Source of the DNA: Streptomyces regalis
GTDB taxonomy: Bacteria; Actinomycetota; Actinomycetes; Streptomycetales; Streptomycetaceae
Assembly: GCF_001509475.1 (NCBI RefSeq)
Contig: NZ_LLZG01000383.1
Location: 1-46,729 of the forward strand
Direction: 5' to 3'
DNA length: 46,729 bases
Shown: in pieces, positions 1 to 8,066 of the stretch
Numbering within the stretch: position 1 is the first letter of the stretch
Layout: each line of letters begins with the position of its first letter
Made by a program: the position numbers and the translations under genes
The notes under the pieces: model-generated
Databases searched by the model: none
What the model saw: only the letters and a program-made list of their open reading frames with translations
What the model was told of the DNA's origin: nothing

Positions 1-59
1 GGGCGGTGAGTGATGCGGCGGGGGGGGATGGCGTCACGGTGGTACACCTGGAGCCGTGA
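1..59 (+). CDS. 3' end of an unidentified gene (partial)
   Basis: A reading frame open from the window edge (codons in phase with position 3) ends at a TGA at 57-59. The last residues read VTVVHLEP. The stop overlaps the GTG of the next gene by 4 bp (GTGA), the usual sign of translational coupling in this genome. Only about 18 residues are visible, so no function can be given. Confidence 0.5.
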   Translation, partial: AVSDAAGGDGVTVVHLEP

Positions 60-382
60 ACGAACCCCTTGATGTGGCCAAGCTGCAGCGCCGGCTGGCC
101 GAGTTCGCCGCCGCACGCAACTGGCAGCCGTATCACACGCCGAAGAACCTGGTCGCCGCGCTCAGCGTCGAGGCTTCCGAGCTGGTGGAGATCTTCCAGT
201 GGCTGACGCCGGAGGAGTCGGGGCGGGTCATGGACGACGCGGATACCGCGGCGCGGGTGACCGATGAGGTCGCGGATGTGCTGGCGTATCTGCTGCAGCT
301 GTGCGAGGTGCTCGGGATCGATCCGTTGGCGGCGTTGGACGCGAAGATCGACCGGAACGAGCGGAGGTTTCCGGCGCCGTAG
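56..382 (+). CDS. MazG-like nucleotide pyrophosphohydrolase (108 aa)
   Basis: A short all-alpha NTP pyrophosphohydrolase of the MazG/RS21-C6 type, which removes non-canonical nucleoside triphosphates by releasing pyrophosphate in the cytoplasm. The two metal-binding pairs of the family are visible: E39-x2-E42 in VEASELVEIFQW and E71-x2-D74 in DEVADVLAYL. The length of 108 residues fits the single-domain form rather than the tandem E. coli MazG. The GTG start overlaps the upstream stop by 4 bp, so it is probably the last gene of an operon entering from the left. The exact nucleotide substrate cannot be read from sequence. Confidence 0.85.
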   Translation: MNEPLDVAKLQRRLAEFAAARNWQPYHTPKNLVAALSVEASELVEIFQWLTPEESGRVMDDADTAARVTDEVADVLAYLLQLCEVLGIDPLAALDAKIDRNERRFPAP

Positions 383-559
383 GGAAGGACGGCGTCCGTT
401 TTTACTCTCTGTGTTCATTCGGCGGTCCGTAGCCGAAAAGTTGTCCCCAGATTTCCGTCTTCCTCTGGCTTTTCGTCTCAGAGGCCTTCACTCTGGGTAG
501 TGGACAAGGGAGTTCGGGCGGACGCGTGGGCAGCGCGTCGGGACAGACGGGGACTGCGG

Positions 560-1030
560 ATGGACGCGGTGCGGCTGATCGTGACGAGCAGGCGGGCGCT
601 GGCGGGGAGCAGGGGTGCGCCGGAGATCATGACCGAGGTGTGGCAGGCACAGGCCCTGGCTCAGGCGATAGGGAGTCGGCTCGCGGTGTTCGGCCCACCT
701 GAACTACGGGGTGAGGCACTGGGGTTGACGGAGCTGGCAGGGAGAGGCTGTGGGGTCCTTCAGGCGCCGGATCTGGCGGACGGGGACTTACGCGCGGCCC
801 AGCTCACGGAGCTGGGCGATGCGCGACAGGCGCTGATGCATCTGGGCAGCCTCCTGGGGGAGGTCGGGATCGCACTCGTCGGTATGGCCAGCTCCGCGGA
901 TGACGAAGCGACGTACTGGCAGTGCATGGAGGCGATCGACGCGGCGGACGAGTCTCGGGATCGGGTGCTGGAGATGCTGCGCAGACTGGCGGATCGGGAT
1001 CAGGTGTTGCCGGAGAGGGAGGCGGGGTAG
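560..1030 (+). CDS. DUF6099-like conserved Streptomyces protein (156 aa)
   Basis: A helical, Ala/Leu/Arg-rich cytoplasmic protein without signal peptide or membrane segment. The core (MDAVRLIVTSRR, then WQAQALAQAIGSRLAV and YWQCMEAIDAADES) matches my memory of DUF6099, an actinobacterial family of unknown function. I prefer the ATG at 560 because family members start at MDAxRLI; a GTG at 500 would add 20 unconserved residues. Neither start has a strong Shine-Dalgarno sequence. The 177 bp between MazG and this start hold no recognisable gene. Function unknown. Confidence 0.7.
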   Translation: MDAVRLIVTSRRALAGSRGAPEIMTEVWQAQALAQAIGSRLAVFGPPELRGEALGLTELAGRGCGVLQAPDLADGDLRAAQLTELGDARQALMHLGSLLGEVGIALVGMASSADDEATYWQCMEAIDAADESRDRVLEMLRRLADRDQVLPEREAG

Positions 1031-1145
1031 CGTCCGCTGGTTGGGCCGGGATGCCTGCGGCGGCCTGTTGCTGTCCGGTGGGGGTGCGTGTAGCGCCTGC
1101 GGTTCGGTGGGTGGGCCGTGGGCGACTGCCGGTCCGTTCAGTCGC

Positions 1146-1240
1146 GGGCAGTCGTGCCGCTGGGGCGGCTCCCGACCCAAAGAAGGGCGGCACCCCGTCA
1201 GCGCCGGGCTGCGCGACCCACCCCCGCCCAGCCGCGACGC
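1146..1240. repeat. degenerate Streptomyces dispersed repeat
   Basis: This noncoding stretch contains phrases (GGGCGGCACC, GCTGCGCGACCCACC) that recur in small GC-rich repeats scattered through Streptomyces intergenic DNA. It lies just 3' of the 58-aa gene on the minus strand. Identification is from memory of those repeats. Confidence 0.4.
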
Positions 1241-1307
1241 CGGGCGACCCGGCAAGCAGGCGGTACCTGTGACTCGGCCCAGCCCCCCGCCGCGAGCAGA
1301 CGGACCG

Positions 1308-1484
1308 TCAGCCGGTCTCCCCGTCCTGCAGCTGGCCGCGTCCGGGTCCCCCGGTCGACTGCAGATCCGCGTCCAGGGCCGACAGGTCCGCGTTCAGGGC
1401 CGCCATCAGCTCCTCCATCTGCTGGAGCAGTCCTTTCGGCTGGCCGGTGCCGCCGCCCTGCTGTGGCGGGAAGTTCTCGGACAT
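1308..1484 (-). CDS. 58-residue conserved-looking small protein
   Basis: The ATG at 1484-1482 lies 6 nt after a near-perfect ribosome binding site (GAGGAGG on the minus strand, about 1491-1497), and the frame ends at a TGA at 1310-1308. The product starts MSENFPPQQGGGTGQPKGLL. A Gly/Pro/Gln-rich N-terminus leads into an amphipathic helix (LQQMEELMAALNADLSALDA) with heptad-like Leu spacing, and the tail is polar. There is no Cys, signal peptide or membrane segment. Real-gene support comes from the ribosome binding site and the coherent composition. The helix suggests a dimer or partner-binding peptide, but this is inference. It is divergent from the oxidoreductase at 1725, with 240 bp of shared upstream DNA in which I see no clear operator. 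Confidence 0.7.
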   Translation of the reverse strand: MSENFPPQQGGGTGQPKGLLQQMEELMAALNADLSALDADLQSTGGPGRGQLQDGETG

Positions 1485-1724
1485 GACGGCCTCCTCGGCC
1501 TACGGCCCCGATGGAAGTGGGCCGACACGGTGACGCTCCGGCGGTCGACGGCCGCAGCGGGGGCCGGGCGGTCCGGCTCCGATCGAGCCAACGATCACCG
1601 TCGAAGCCGGTCACTGGCCCGGGCACAGGGCGGCAACGGCGTAGACGGAATTCACCCGACCGTGGCTGCGCAGGGCAGGGGGACCGGTTCGGGCGACCGG
1701 CGTCATGGCGTGCAGGATGGAGGT

Positions 1725-2648
1725 ATGGATCTTCGCATCTTCACCGAGCCCCAGCAGGGCGCGACCTACGACACCCTCCTCACCGTGGCGAAGGCCACCG
1801 AGGACCTCGGCTTCGACGCCTTCTTTCGGTCGGACCACTATCTGAAGATGGGTTCCGGGGACGGCCTCCCCGGCCCCACCGACGCCTGGATCACGCTCGC
1901 CGGCCTCGCGCGGGAGACCAAGCGGATCCGTCTCGGGACCCTGATGACCGCCGGCACCTTCCGGCTGCCCGGCGTGCTCGCCATCCAGGTTGCCCAGGTC
2001 GACCAGATGTCCGGCGGCCGTGTCGAACTCGGCCTGGGGACAGGGTGGTTCGAGGAGGAGCACCAGGCGTACGGCATCCCGTTCCCGAAGGAGAAGTTCG
2101 GGCGGCTGGAGGAGCAGCTCGCCATCGTCACGGGGCTGTGGGCGACCGAGGTCGGTGAGACCTTCGACTTCCACGGGAAGTACTACGACCTCAGCGAGTC
2201 GCCCGCTCTGCCCAAGCCCGCCCAGGACCGGATTCCCGTTCTGATCGGCGGGCATGGTGCCACCCGTACTCCGCGGCTGGCCGCCAGGTACGCCGATGAG
2301 TTCAACATGCCGTTCGGCTCGATCGAGGACAGCGAGCGGCAGTTCGGGCGTGTGCGGGCCGCCGCCGAGGAGGCCGGCCGCAAGGGGGACGACGTCGTCT
2401 ACTCCAACGCCCTTGTCGTGTGCGTCGGAAAGGACGACCAGGAGGTCGCCCGCCGTGCCGCCGCGATCGGACGTGAGGTGGACGAGCTGAAGCTCAACGG
2501 GCTCGCCGGATCTCCGGACGAGGTCGTCGAGAAGATCGGCCGGTACCAGGAGATCGGGTCGCGGCGGATCTATCTCCAGGTTCTCGACCTGGCCGACCTG
2601 GACCACCTCGAGCTCATCTCCTCCCAGGTCCAGTCGCAGCTGTCGTAG
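1725..2648 (+). CDS. LLM-class F420-dependent oxidoreductase (307 aa)
   Basis: A luciferase-like TIM-barrel flavin/deazaflavin oxidoreductase. The N-terminus (MDLRIFTEPQQGATYDTLL), FRSDHYLKMG, the LGTLMTAGTFR strand and the VELGLGTGWFEEEHQ loop are typical of the actinobacterial TIGR03560-type group that uses coenzyme F420. It acts in the cytoplasm on an unknown substrate. The reading frame is open far upstream, but family members begin at MDLRIF. An AGGATGGAGG stretch directly precedes this ATG with very short spacing, and a GTG at 1710 is an alternative start. It stands alone, divergent from the 58-aa gene. Confidence 0.85.
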   Translation: MDLRIFTEPQQGATYDTLLTVAKATEDLGFDAFFRSDHYLKMGSGDGLPGPTDAWITLAGLARETKRIRLGTLMTAGTFRLPGVLAIQVAQVDQMSGGRVELGLGTGWFEEEHQAYGIPFPKEKFGRLEEQLAIVTGLWATEVGETFDFHGKYYDLSESPALPKPAQDRIPVLIGGHGATRTPRLAARYADEFNMPFGSIEDSERQFGRVRAAAEEAGRKGDDVVYSNALVVCVGKDDQEVARRAAAIGREVDELKLNGLAGSPDEVVEKIGRYQEIGSRRIYLQVLDLADLDHLELISSQVQSQLS

Positions 2649-3035
2649 GCCACGCTGCCGGCGGGGCCACGCAGTCCTCCTTTCCACGGGTGCGATGGTG
2701 TGCCGTGGAATTGGAATTGCCGAGGACTTACCGTTCTCGGACATTTGTCTCTCCATTCTCCGGTCTTCAGTGACCGGTGTTTTCACGGCCCCCGGCGGCC
2801 GGTGAATTCCTGCGCTCTTCAACACCGTTGATATCGGCGGTCGGGCCCTGCCCCCGGCCCGCCGGTATTTCCTCAGCCGCCGACCAGGGTGCCGGCGTCG
2901 CAGCCCGTGGAATTCTCCATTCCCGCTGCACAGCCCAGGCAGGGACCGCCGGCAGCGAAAAATGCCTGCCTACGGCCGGGCGGCGGGCTGTACGTTGTGG
3001 TGTCCGCAGTTCAGACCACATTCGAGGCAACCACC
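2649..3035. other. 387-bp intergenic region upstream of hen1
   Basis: This stretch is less GC-rich than its surroundings. It holds a small inverted repeat (CCGGTC at 2760-2765 with GACCGG at 2772-2777) and no convincing gene. It must carry the hen1-pnkp promoter. No sigma-54-type element or operator was recognised. Confidence 0.5.
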
Positions 3036-4547
3036 GTGTTCCTGACGATCAGTACCACCGGCACCCCGGAACGCCCGGCCACCGATCTCGGCTTCCTGCT
3101 GCACAAGCACCCTGAGAAATCGCAGGCGTTCTCCACCTCCTACGGAAAGGCGCACGTCCTCTACCCAGAGGCGGACGCCGAGCGCTGCACGGCGGCGCTG
3201 CTGCTGGAGGTCGATGCGGTGGCACTGGTCCGGCGCGGCAAGGGCAAGGGCCGGGGCGGCGCGCCCGACGCGGCGCTCGCGCAGTACGTCAACGACCGCC
3301 CGTACGCGGCCTCGTCGCTGCTCGCCGTGGCGCTGAGCGCCGTCTTCTCCAGCGCGATGCGGGGTGTCTGCAACGCCCGGCCCGAGCGCGCCACGCAGCC
3401 GCTGCCCCTGCGTATCGAGGTGCCCGCGCTGCCGGCCCGAGGCGGACCGGAGCTCGTACGACGGCTCTTCGAACCGCTCGGCTGGGCGGTGACCGCCGAG
3501 CCCGTGCCGCTGGACACCGAGTTCCCGCAGTGGGGCGATTCGCGCTACGTCCGTCTCGTCCTGGAGTCGGAGGCGCTGACCCTCGCCGAGGCCCTGCGCC
3601 ACCTCTACGTCCTGCTTCCCGTCCTCGACGACGCCAAGCACTACTGGGTCGCCTCCGACGAGGTCGACAAGCTGCTGCGGGCCGGTGAGGGCTGGCTGCC
3701 GGACCACCCGGAGCAGAAGGTGATCACCAGCCGGTATCTGTCGCGCCGCTGGTCGCTGACCCGGGAGGCGATGGAGCGGCTGGAGCTCGTGCGGCTCGCG
3801 GAGGCCGACGACAGCGAGGTCGAGGACATCGACAACGCGGTCGAGGCGGAGAGCGAGGCCGAGGAGAAGCCGACCCCGCTCGCCGTGCAGCGCCGGGACG
3901 CGATCCTGGCCGCGCTCAAGGCGTCCGGCGCCGCGCGCGTGCTCGATCTCGGCTGCGGACAGGGCCAGTTGGTGCAGGCGCTGCTCAAGGACCCGGCGTA
4001 CACCGAGATCGTGGGCGTAGATGTGTCGATGCGGGCGCTGACGATCGCCGGGCGGCGGCTGAAGCTGGACCGGATGGGGGAGCGGCAGGCCTCGCGCGTG
4101 CAGCTCTTCCAGAGCTCCCTCGCCTACACCGACAACCGGCTCAAGGGCTACGACGCCGCCGTGCTCAGCGAGGTCATCGAGCACCTCGACCTGCCGCGGC
4201 TGCCCGCCCTGGAGTACGCGGTGTTCGGCTCCGCCCGGCCACGGACCGTCCTCGTGACCACCCCGAACGTCGAGTACAACGTCCGCTGGGAGAGCCTCCC
4301 CGCCGGCCACGTCCGGCACGGCGACCACCGCTTCGAGTGGACGCGCGAGGAGTTCCGGGCCTGGGCGGAGGCGGTCGCCGAACGGCACGGGTACGGCGTG
4401 GAGTTCGTGCCCGTGGGGCCCGACGACCCGGAGGTGGGGCCGCCCACCCAGATGGCCATGTTTGAGATGAGCACAGCCGACATGAGCACGGCCGCCACGA
4501 AGAAGGACACGAACGACGCGAACGACAAGGAGGCGAAGGTCGCATGA
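3036..4547 (+). CDS. hen1: Hen1: 3'-terminal RNA ribose 2'-O-methyltransferase (503 aa)
   Basis: Bacterial Hen1 methylates the 2'-OH at the 3' end of a cleaved RNA before Pnkp ligates it, making the repaired site resistant to the same ribotoxin. The N-terminal half (FLTISTTGTPERPATDLGFLLHKHP onward) is the Hen1-N domain that activates the Pnkp ligase. The C-terminal half is the methyltransferase, with SAM motif DLGCGQG at 304-310 and the metal/catalytic set E379-x2-E382-H383 (SEVIEHLD) plus a later His in RHGDHRFEW (428 or 431). The GTG start is chosen because MFLTISTTG is the family N-terminus; an upstream open frame from 2889 looks noncoding. An acidic linker (about residues 256-280) separates the domains. 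The stop overlaps the pnkp start by 4 bp (ATGA), so the two are translationally coupled. Confidence 0.95.
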   Translation: MFLTISTTGTPERPATDLGFLLHKHPEKSQAFSTSYGKAHVLYPEADAERCTAALLLEVDAVALVRRGKGKGRGGAPDAALAQYVNDRPYAASSLLAVALSAVFSSAMRGVCNARPERATQPLPLRIEVPALPARGGPELVRRLFEPLGWAVTAEPVPLDTEFPQWGDSRYVRLVLESEALTLAEALRHLYVLLPVLDDAKHYWVASDEVDKLLRAGEGWLPDHPEQKVITSRYLSRRWSLTREAMERLELVRLAEADDSEVEDIDNAVEAESEAEEKPTPLAVQRRDAILAALKASGAARVLDLGCGQGQLVQALLKDPAYTEIVGVDVSMRALTIAGRRLKLDRMGERQASRVQLFQSSLAYTDNRLKGYDAAVLSEVIEHLDLPRLPALEYAVFGSARPRTVLVTTPNVEYNVRWESLPAGHVRHGDHRFEWTREEFRAWAEAVAERHGYGVEFVPVGPDDPEVGPPTQMAMFEMSTADMSTAATKKDTNDANDKEAKVA

Positions 4548-7093
4548 GCGAGACCACCCAGACACCCCAGGGACGGGTCCTGCCCGTCACCGACCTCTCC
4601 CTCGTCGTGCTCATCGGCGCCTCCGGCTCCGGCAAGTCCACCTTCGCCCACCGGCACTTCAAGTCCACCGAGGTCATCTCCTCCGACTTCTGCCGCGGCC
4701 TGGTCTCCGACGACGAGAACGACCAGAGCGCGACGAAGGACGCCTTCGACGTCCTGCACTACATCGCGGGCAAGCGCCTGGCCGCCGGCCGCCGTACGGT
4801 CGTCGACGCCACCAGCGTGCAGCAGGACGCCCGCAAGCAGCTGATCCAGCTCGCGAAGCAGTACGACGTGCTGCCCATCGCCATCGTGCTGGACGTCCCG
4901 GAGGAGGTGTGCGCCGAGCGCAACGCCGCACGCACCGACCGGGCCGACATGCCGCGCCGCGTCATCCAGCGGCACATCCGCGAACTGCGCCGGTCGATAC
5001 GGCACCTGGAGCGCGAGGGCTTCCGCAAGGTGCACGTCCTGCGCGGTGTGGAGGACGTCGAGAACGCCACCGTCGTCACCGAGAAGCGCTTCAACGACCT
5101 GACCCACCTCACCGGCCCCTTCGACATCATCGGCGACATCCACGGCTGCGCCTTTGAGCTGGAGACGCTGCTGGGCAAGCTGGGCTACGTCGACGGCGCG
5201 CACCCGGACGGCCGTACCGCCGTCTTCGTCGGCGACCTCGTCGACCGCGGCCCTGACAGCCCGGGCGTGCTGCGCCGCGTCATGTCGATGGTGAAGTCGG
5301 GCAACGCGCTGTGCGTGCCGGGCAACCACGAGAACAAGTACGGGCGTTACCTCAAGGGCCGCAAGGTCCAGCACACGCACGGACTCGCCGAGACCATCGA
5401 CCAGATGGAGGGTGAGAGCGAGGCGTTCCGGGCCGAGGTACGGCAGTTCATCGACGGGCTGGTCAGCCACTACGTCCTCGACGACGGGCGGCTGGTGGTC
5501 TGCCACGCCGGTCTGCCCGAGAAGTACCACGGGCGTACGTCGGGCCGGGTCCGCTCGCACGCGCTGTACGGCGACACCACCGGGGAGACCGACGAGTTCG
5601 GCCTGCCGGTGCGCTACCCGTGGGCGGAGGACTACCGAGGCCGCGCGGCTGTGGTGTACGGCCACACACCGGTCCCGGAGGCCACATGGCTGAACAACAC
5701 CATCTGCCTGGACACCGGTGCCGTCTTCGGCGGCAAGCTGACCGCGCTGCGCTGGCCGGAGCGGGAACTGGTCGACGTACCGGCCGAGCAGGTCTGGTAC
5801 GAGCCGGCGAAGCCGCTGCGGACGGAGGCACCCGGCGGACACGACGGGCGGCCGCTCGACCTCGCGGACGTGCACGGGCGCAGGGTCGTGGAGACGCGGC
5901 ACGCCGGCCGGGTGTCCGTCCGTGAGGAGAACGCGGCCGCGGCCCTGGAGGTCATGAGCCGCTTCGCGGTCGACCCGCGCCTGCTGCCGTACCTCCCGCC
6001 GACCATGGCACCGACGGCGACGTCGCACATCGAGGGCTACCTGGAGCACCCGGCCGAGGCCTTCGCGCAGTACGCGGCGGACGGCGTCGAGCGGGTCGTG
6101 TGCGAGGAGAAGCACATGGGGTCGCGCGCGGTGGCCCTGGTGTGCCGGGACGCGGAGGTCGCGCGCAGGAGGTTCGGGGTCGACGGCCCCACCGGGTCGC
6201 TGTACACCCGTACCGGTCGCCCCTTCTTCGACGACGAGTCGGTGACGGAGACGATCCTGGAGCGGGTCCGTGCCGCTGCCACCGAGGCCGGTCTGTGGGC
6301 GGAGCTGGAGACGGACTGGCTGCTGCTGGACGCCGAGCTGATGCCGTGGTCGCTGAAGGCGCAGGGCCTGTTGCGCTCGCAGTACGCGGCGGTCGGCGCC
6401 GCCTCCGGGGCTGCGTTCCCCGGTGCGCTGGCCGCGCTGGAGGGCGCCGCGGCGCGCGGCATCGACGTGTCGGACCTGCTGGCACGCCAGCGCGAACGGG
6501 CCTCGGACGCCGCCGCGTTCACCGAGGCGTACCGCCGCTACTGCTGGACGACGGACGGCCTGGACGGCGTACGCCTGGCCCCCTTCCAGGTCCTGGTGGT
6601 CCAGGGCCGCAGCCTCGCCGCCCTCCCGCACGACGAGCAGCTCGCGCTCCTCGACCGGCTGGTGGAGCACGACGGCACCGGCCTGCTCCAGACCACCCGG
6701 CGCCTCTACGTCGACACCGGCGACCCGGAGTCGGTCCAGGCCGGCGTCGACTGGTGGCTGGAGATGACGGGCCGCGGCGGCGAGGGCATGGTCGTCAAGC
6801 CGCTCGGTGCTGCCGTCCGGAGCTCACAGGGGCGGCTGGTACAGCCCGGCATCAAGTGCCGGGGCCGCGAGTACCTGCGGATCATCTACGGTCCGGAGTA
6901 CACGCGCCCGGACAACCTGGCCCGGCTGCGGCAGCGGTTCCTCAACCACAAGCGGTCCCTCGCCATCCGCGAGTACGCGCTGGGGCTGGAGGCCCTGGAC
7001 CGGCTGGCCGAGGGTGAGCCGCTGTGGCGGGTGCACGAGGCCGTGTTCGGGGTGCTGGCGCTGGAGTCGGAGCCGGTGGACCCGCGGCTGTGA
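4544..7093 (+). CDS. pnkp: Pnkp: polynucleotide kinase-phosphatase-ligase (849 aa)
   Basis: Trifunctional RNA end-healing and sealing enzyme; with Hen1 it repairs RNAs cut by ribotoxins. Domains in order: a 5'-kinase with P-loop GASGSGKST (residues 25-33); a binuclear metallophosphatase with GDIHG (197-201), GDLVDRG (230-236) and GNHENK (260-265); and a C-terminal nucleotidyltransferase with the adenylated lysine in EEKHMGSR (K523). The length is close to Clostridium thermocellum Pnkp (about 870), and all three modules look intact. The ATG overlaps the hen1 stop by 4 bp. No separate ligase gene is present because the bacterial enzyme depends on Hen1 for sealing. Confidence 0.96.
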   Translation: MSETTQTPQGRVLPVTDLSLVVLIGASGSGKSTFAHRHFKSTEVISSDFCRGLVSDDENDQSATKDAFDVLHYIAGKRLAAGRRTVVDATSVQQDARKQLIQLAKQYDVLPIAIVLDVPEEVCAERNAARTDRADMPRRVIQRHIRELRRSIRHLEREGFRKVHVLRGVEDVENATVVTEKRFNDLTHLTGPFDIIGDIHGCAFELETLLGKLGYVDGAHPDGRTAVFVGDLVDRGPDSPGVLRRVMSMVKSGNALCVPGNHENKYGRYLKGRKVQHTHGLAETIDQMEGESEAFRAEVRQFIDGLVSHYVLDDGRLVVCHAGLPEKYHGRTSGRVRSHALYGDTTGETDEFGLPVRYPWAEDYRGRAAVVYGHTPVPEATWLNNTICLDTGAVFGGKLTALRWPERELVDVPAEQVWYEPAKPLRTEAPGGHDGRPLDLADVHGRRVVETRHAGRVSVREENAAAALEVMSRFAVDPRLLPYLPPTMAPTATSHIEGYLEHPAEAFAQYAADGVERVVCEEKHMGSRAVALVCRDAEVARRRFGVDGPTGSLYTRTGRPFFDDESVTETILERVRAAATEAGLWAELETDWLLLDAELMPWSLKAQGLLRSQYAAVGAASGAAFPGALAALEGAAARGIDVSDLLARQRERASDAAAFTEAYRRYCWTTDGLDGVRLAPFQVLVVQGRSLAALPHDEQLALLDRLVEHDGTGLLQTTRRLYVDTGDPESVQAGVDWWLEMTGRGGEGMVVKPLGAAVRSSQGRLVQPGIKCRGREYLRIIYGPEYTRPDNLARLRQRFLNHKRSLAIREYALGLEALDRLAEGEPLWRVHEAVFGVLALESEPVDPRL

Positions 7094-7109
7094 CGCGAGG
7101 GGCGGTGCG

Positions 7110-7159
7110 GCCGGGAGCGGTCGCCGCTGATCAGCAGACCAGCCGCAGCCGCTCCCGGC
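7110..7159. terminator. inverted repeat between convergent pnkp and NAD-kinase-like gene
   Basis: An 11-bp perfect inverted repeat, GCCGGGAGCGG at 7110-7120 and CCGCTCCCGGC at 7149-7159, spans the convergent junction. Its right arm lies inside the 3' end of the minus-strand gene. It could act as a terminator for pnkp. There is no T-run. Confidence 0.45.
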
Positions 7160-8066
7160 ACACGCCCACCCGGAGGGTCTGACCCCAGGTCAGCTCCACC
7201 GCGTCCGTCTCCATCCCGTCCCCGAAGGCGACCAGCCGCTCGGACTCGACGGTGAGGTGGAGACGGGTCGCGGCGGTGAGTTCCCCGGCCACCCGTGAGG
7301 TACCGGTGGCCGGGGACGGCCAGGCCTCCCGTACGAACCACAGCAGGCGCTCCTCCGTCGGGGAGGGCAGCCGCAGCTGCCTGCCCCCACTCTCGGCTTC
7401 GCTCGAGCGGGGGCACCCCCATCGCTCCTGCCACACCGACCGGATCCATCCGGTCGCCCCCGTCCCGGTGCCGATCAGCACCCCGGACGAGGCCTGGGCC
7501 TCGACGACACCCCCGTCGTCCTCCAGGCCCAGGCGGTATCGGGCCGTCCGGTGTCCGGCGGCGCCCAGGTAGATCTCGTTGAGCGCCACCAGGCGCTGCG
7601 TGTCGTCGGCGACGGCCTCGACCATGGTGAGTTCGTCGAAGTCACCCCTTCCGGATTGCGTGGACACGAACAACTTGGCTGCGTCCCCGGGCCGGTGGCG
7701 CACCAGGACGCCCGGGTTGCGGCCGGGGTCGGTGTCGATGCCCAGCACCGGCTGTCCGTCGAGGTACTTGGCGACGTTCGCCACCAGGCCGTCCTGCCCG
7801 ACCACGACCACGACGTCCTCGGGGGCGAACAGAAAGCGGTCCAGGTCGGCCCGTTCGACCCGGGTCTGACGCCAGGTCAGGGGGATCGCCGAGGTGACCT
7901 CCGTCAGCGCCTGGCGCGTCCGGCGGTGGCGTTCGGCGACCTCCTTGATGTCGCGGCCACGGGAGGCGAGGAAGAAGGCGGCCTGGCCGTGCGTGCCGTG
8001 CCGGGCCACCAACTCCTCGTACTCCGTGGTGCGATGGACGAGGACGACCCGGGGTGCGAGACTCAC
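7131..8066 (-). CDS. NAD(+)/NADH kinase-like protein (311 aa)
   Basis: The fold resembles the NAD kinase/diacylglycerol kinase family: VVVVGQDGLVANVAKYLDG, then PVLGIDTDPGRNPG, and a later SSGVLIGTGTGATGW resembling the NAD kinase motif TPTGSTAY. The canonical GGDGT metal/ATP motif is altered to GQDGL, so NADP-forming activity is not assured and it may act on another substrate. The GTG start overlaps the stop of the upstream SPFH gene by 4 bp (GTGA), so the pair is one translational unit. Residues about 214-229 (CPRSSEAESGG) are encoded by a Streptomyces dispersed repeat that sits in frame inside the gene. Confidence 0.7.
   Translation of the reverse strand: MSLAPRVVLVHRTTEYEELVARHGTHGQAAFFLASRGRDIKEVAERHRRTRQALTEVTSAIPLTWRQTRVERADLDRFLFAPEDVVVVVGQDGLVANVAKYLDGQPVLGIDTDPGRNPGVLVRHRPGDAAKLFVSTQSGRGDFDELTMVEAVADDTQRLVALNEIYLGAAGHRTARYRLGLEDDGGVVEAQASSGVLIGTGTGATGWIRSVWQERWGCPRSSEAESGGRQLRLPSPTEERLLWFVREAWPSPATGTSRVAGELTAATRLHLTVESERLVAFGDGMETDAVELTWGQTLRVGVCRERLRLVC
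7381..7425. repeat. Streptomyces dispersed palindromic repeat inside a CDS
   Basis: This stretch contains TGCCCCC (7382-7388) and GGGGGCA (7409-7415) as inverted arms around GGCTTCGCTCGAGC, followed by ACCCCCATCGC. I recognise it as one of the very common small Streptomyces repeats, usually intergenic. Here it lies within the NAD-kinase-like reading frame and keeps the frame open. Confidence 0.7.

Noticed and set aside
2649..2755. Minus-strand start reading MSENGKSSAIPIPRHTIAP after a GGAGAG
   Set aside because: A tempting small peptide, but the frame has no stop and runs antisense through the whole oxidoreductase gene.
2767..3030. Open frame on the minus strand upstream of hen1 (87 codons)
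   Set aside because: No ribosome binding site, no recognisable domain, and it overlaps the hen1 promoter region; looks like chance openness in GC-rich DNA.
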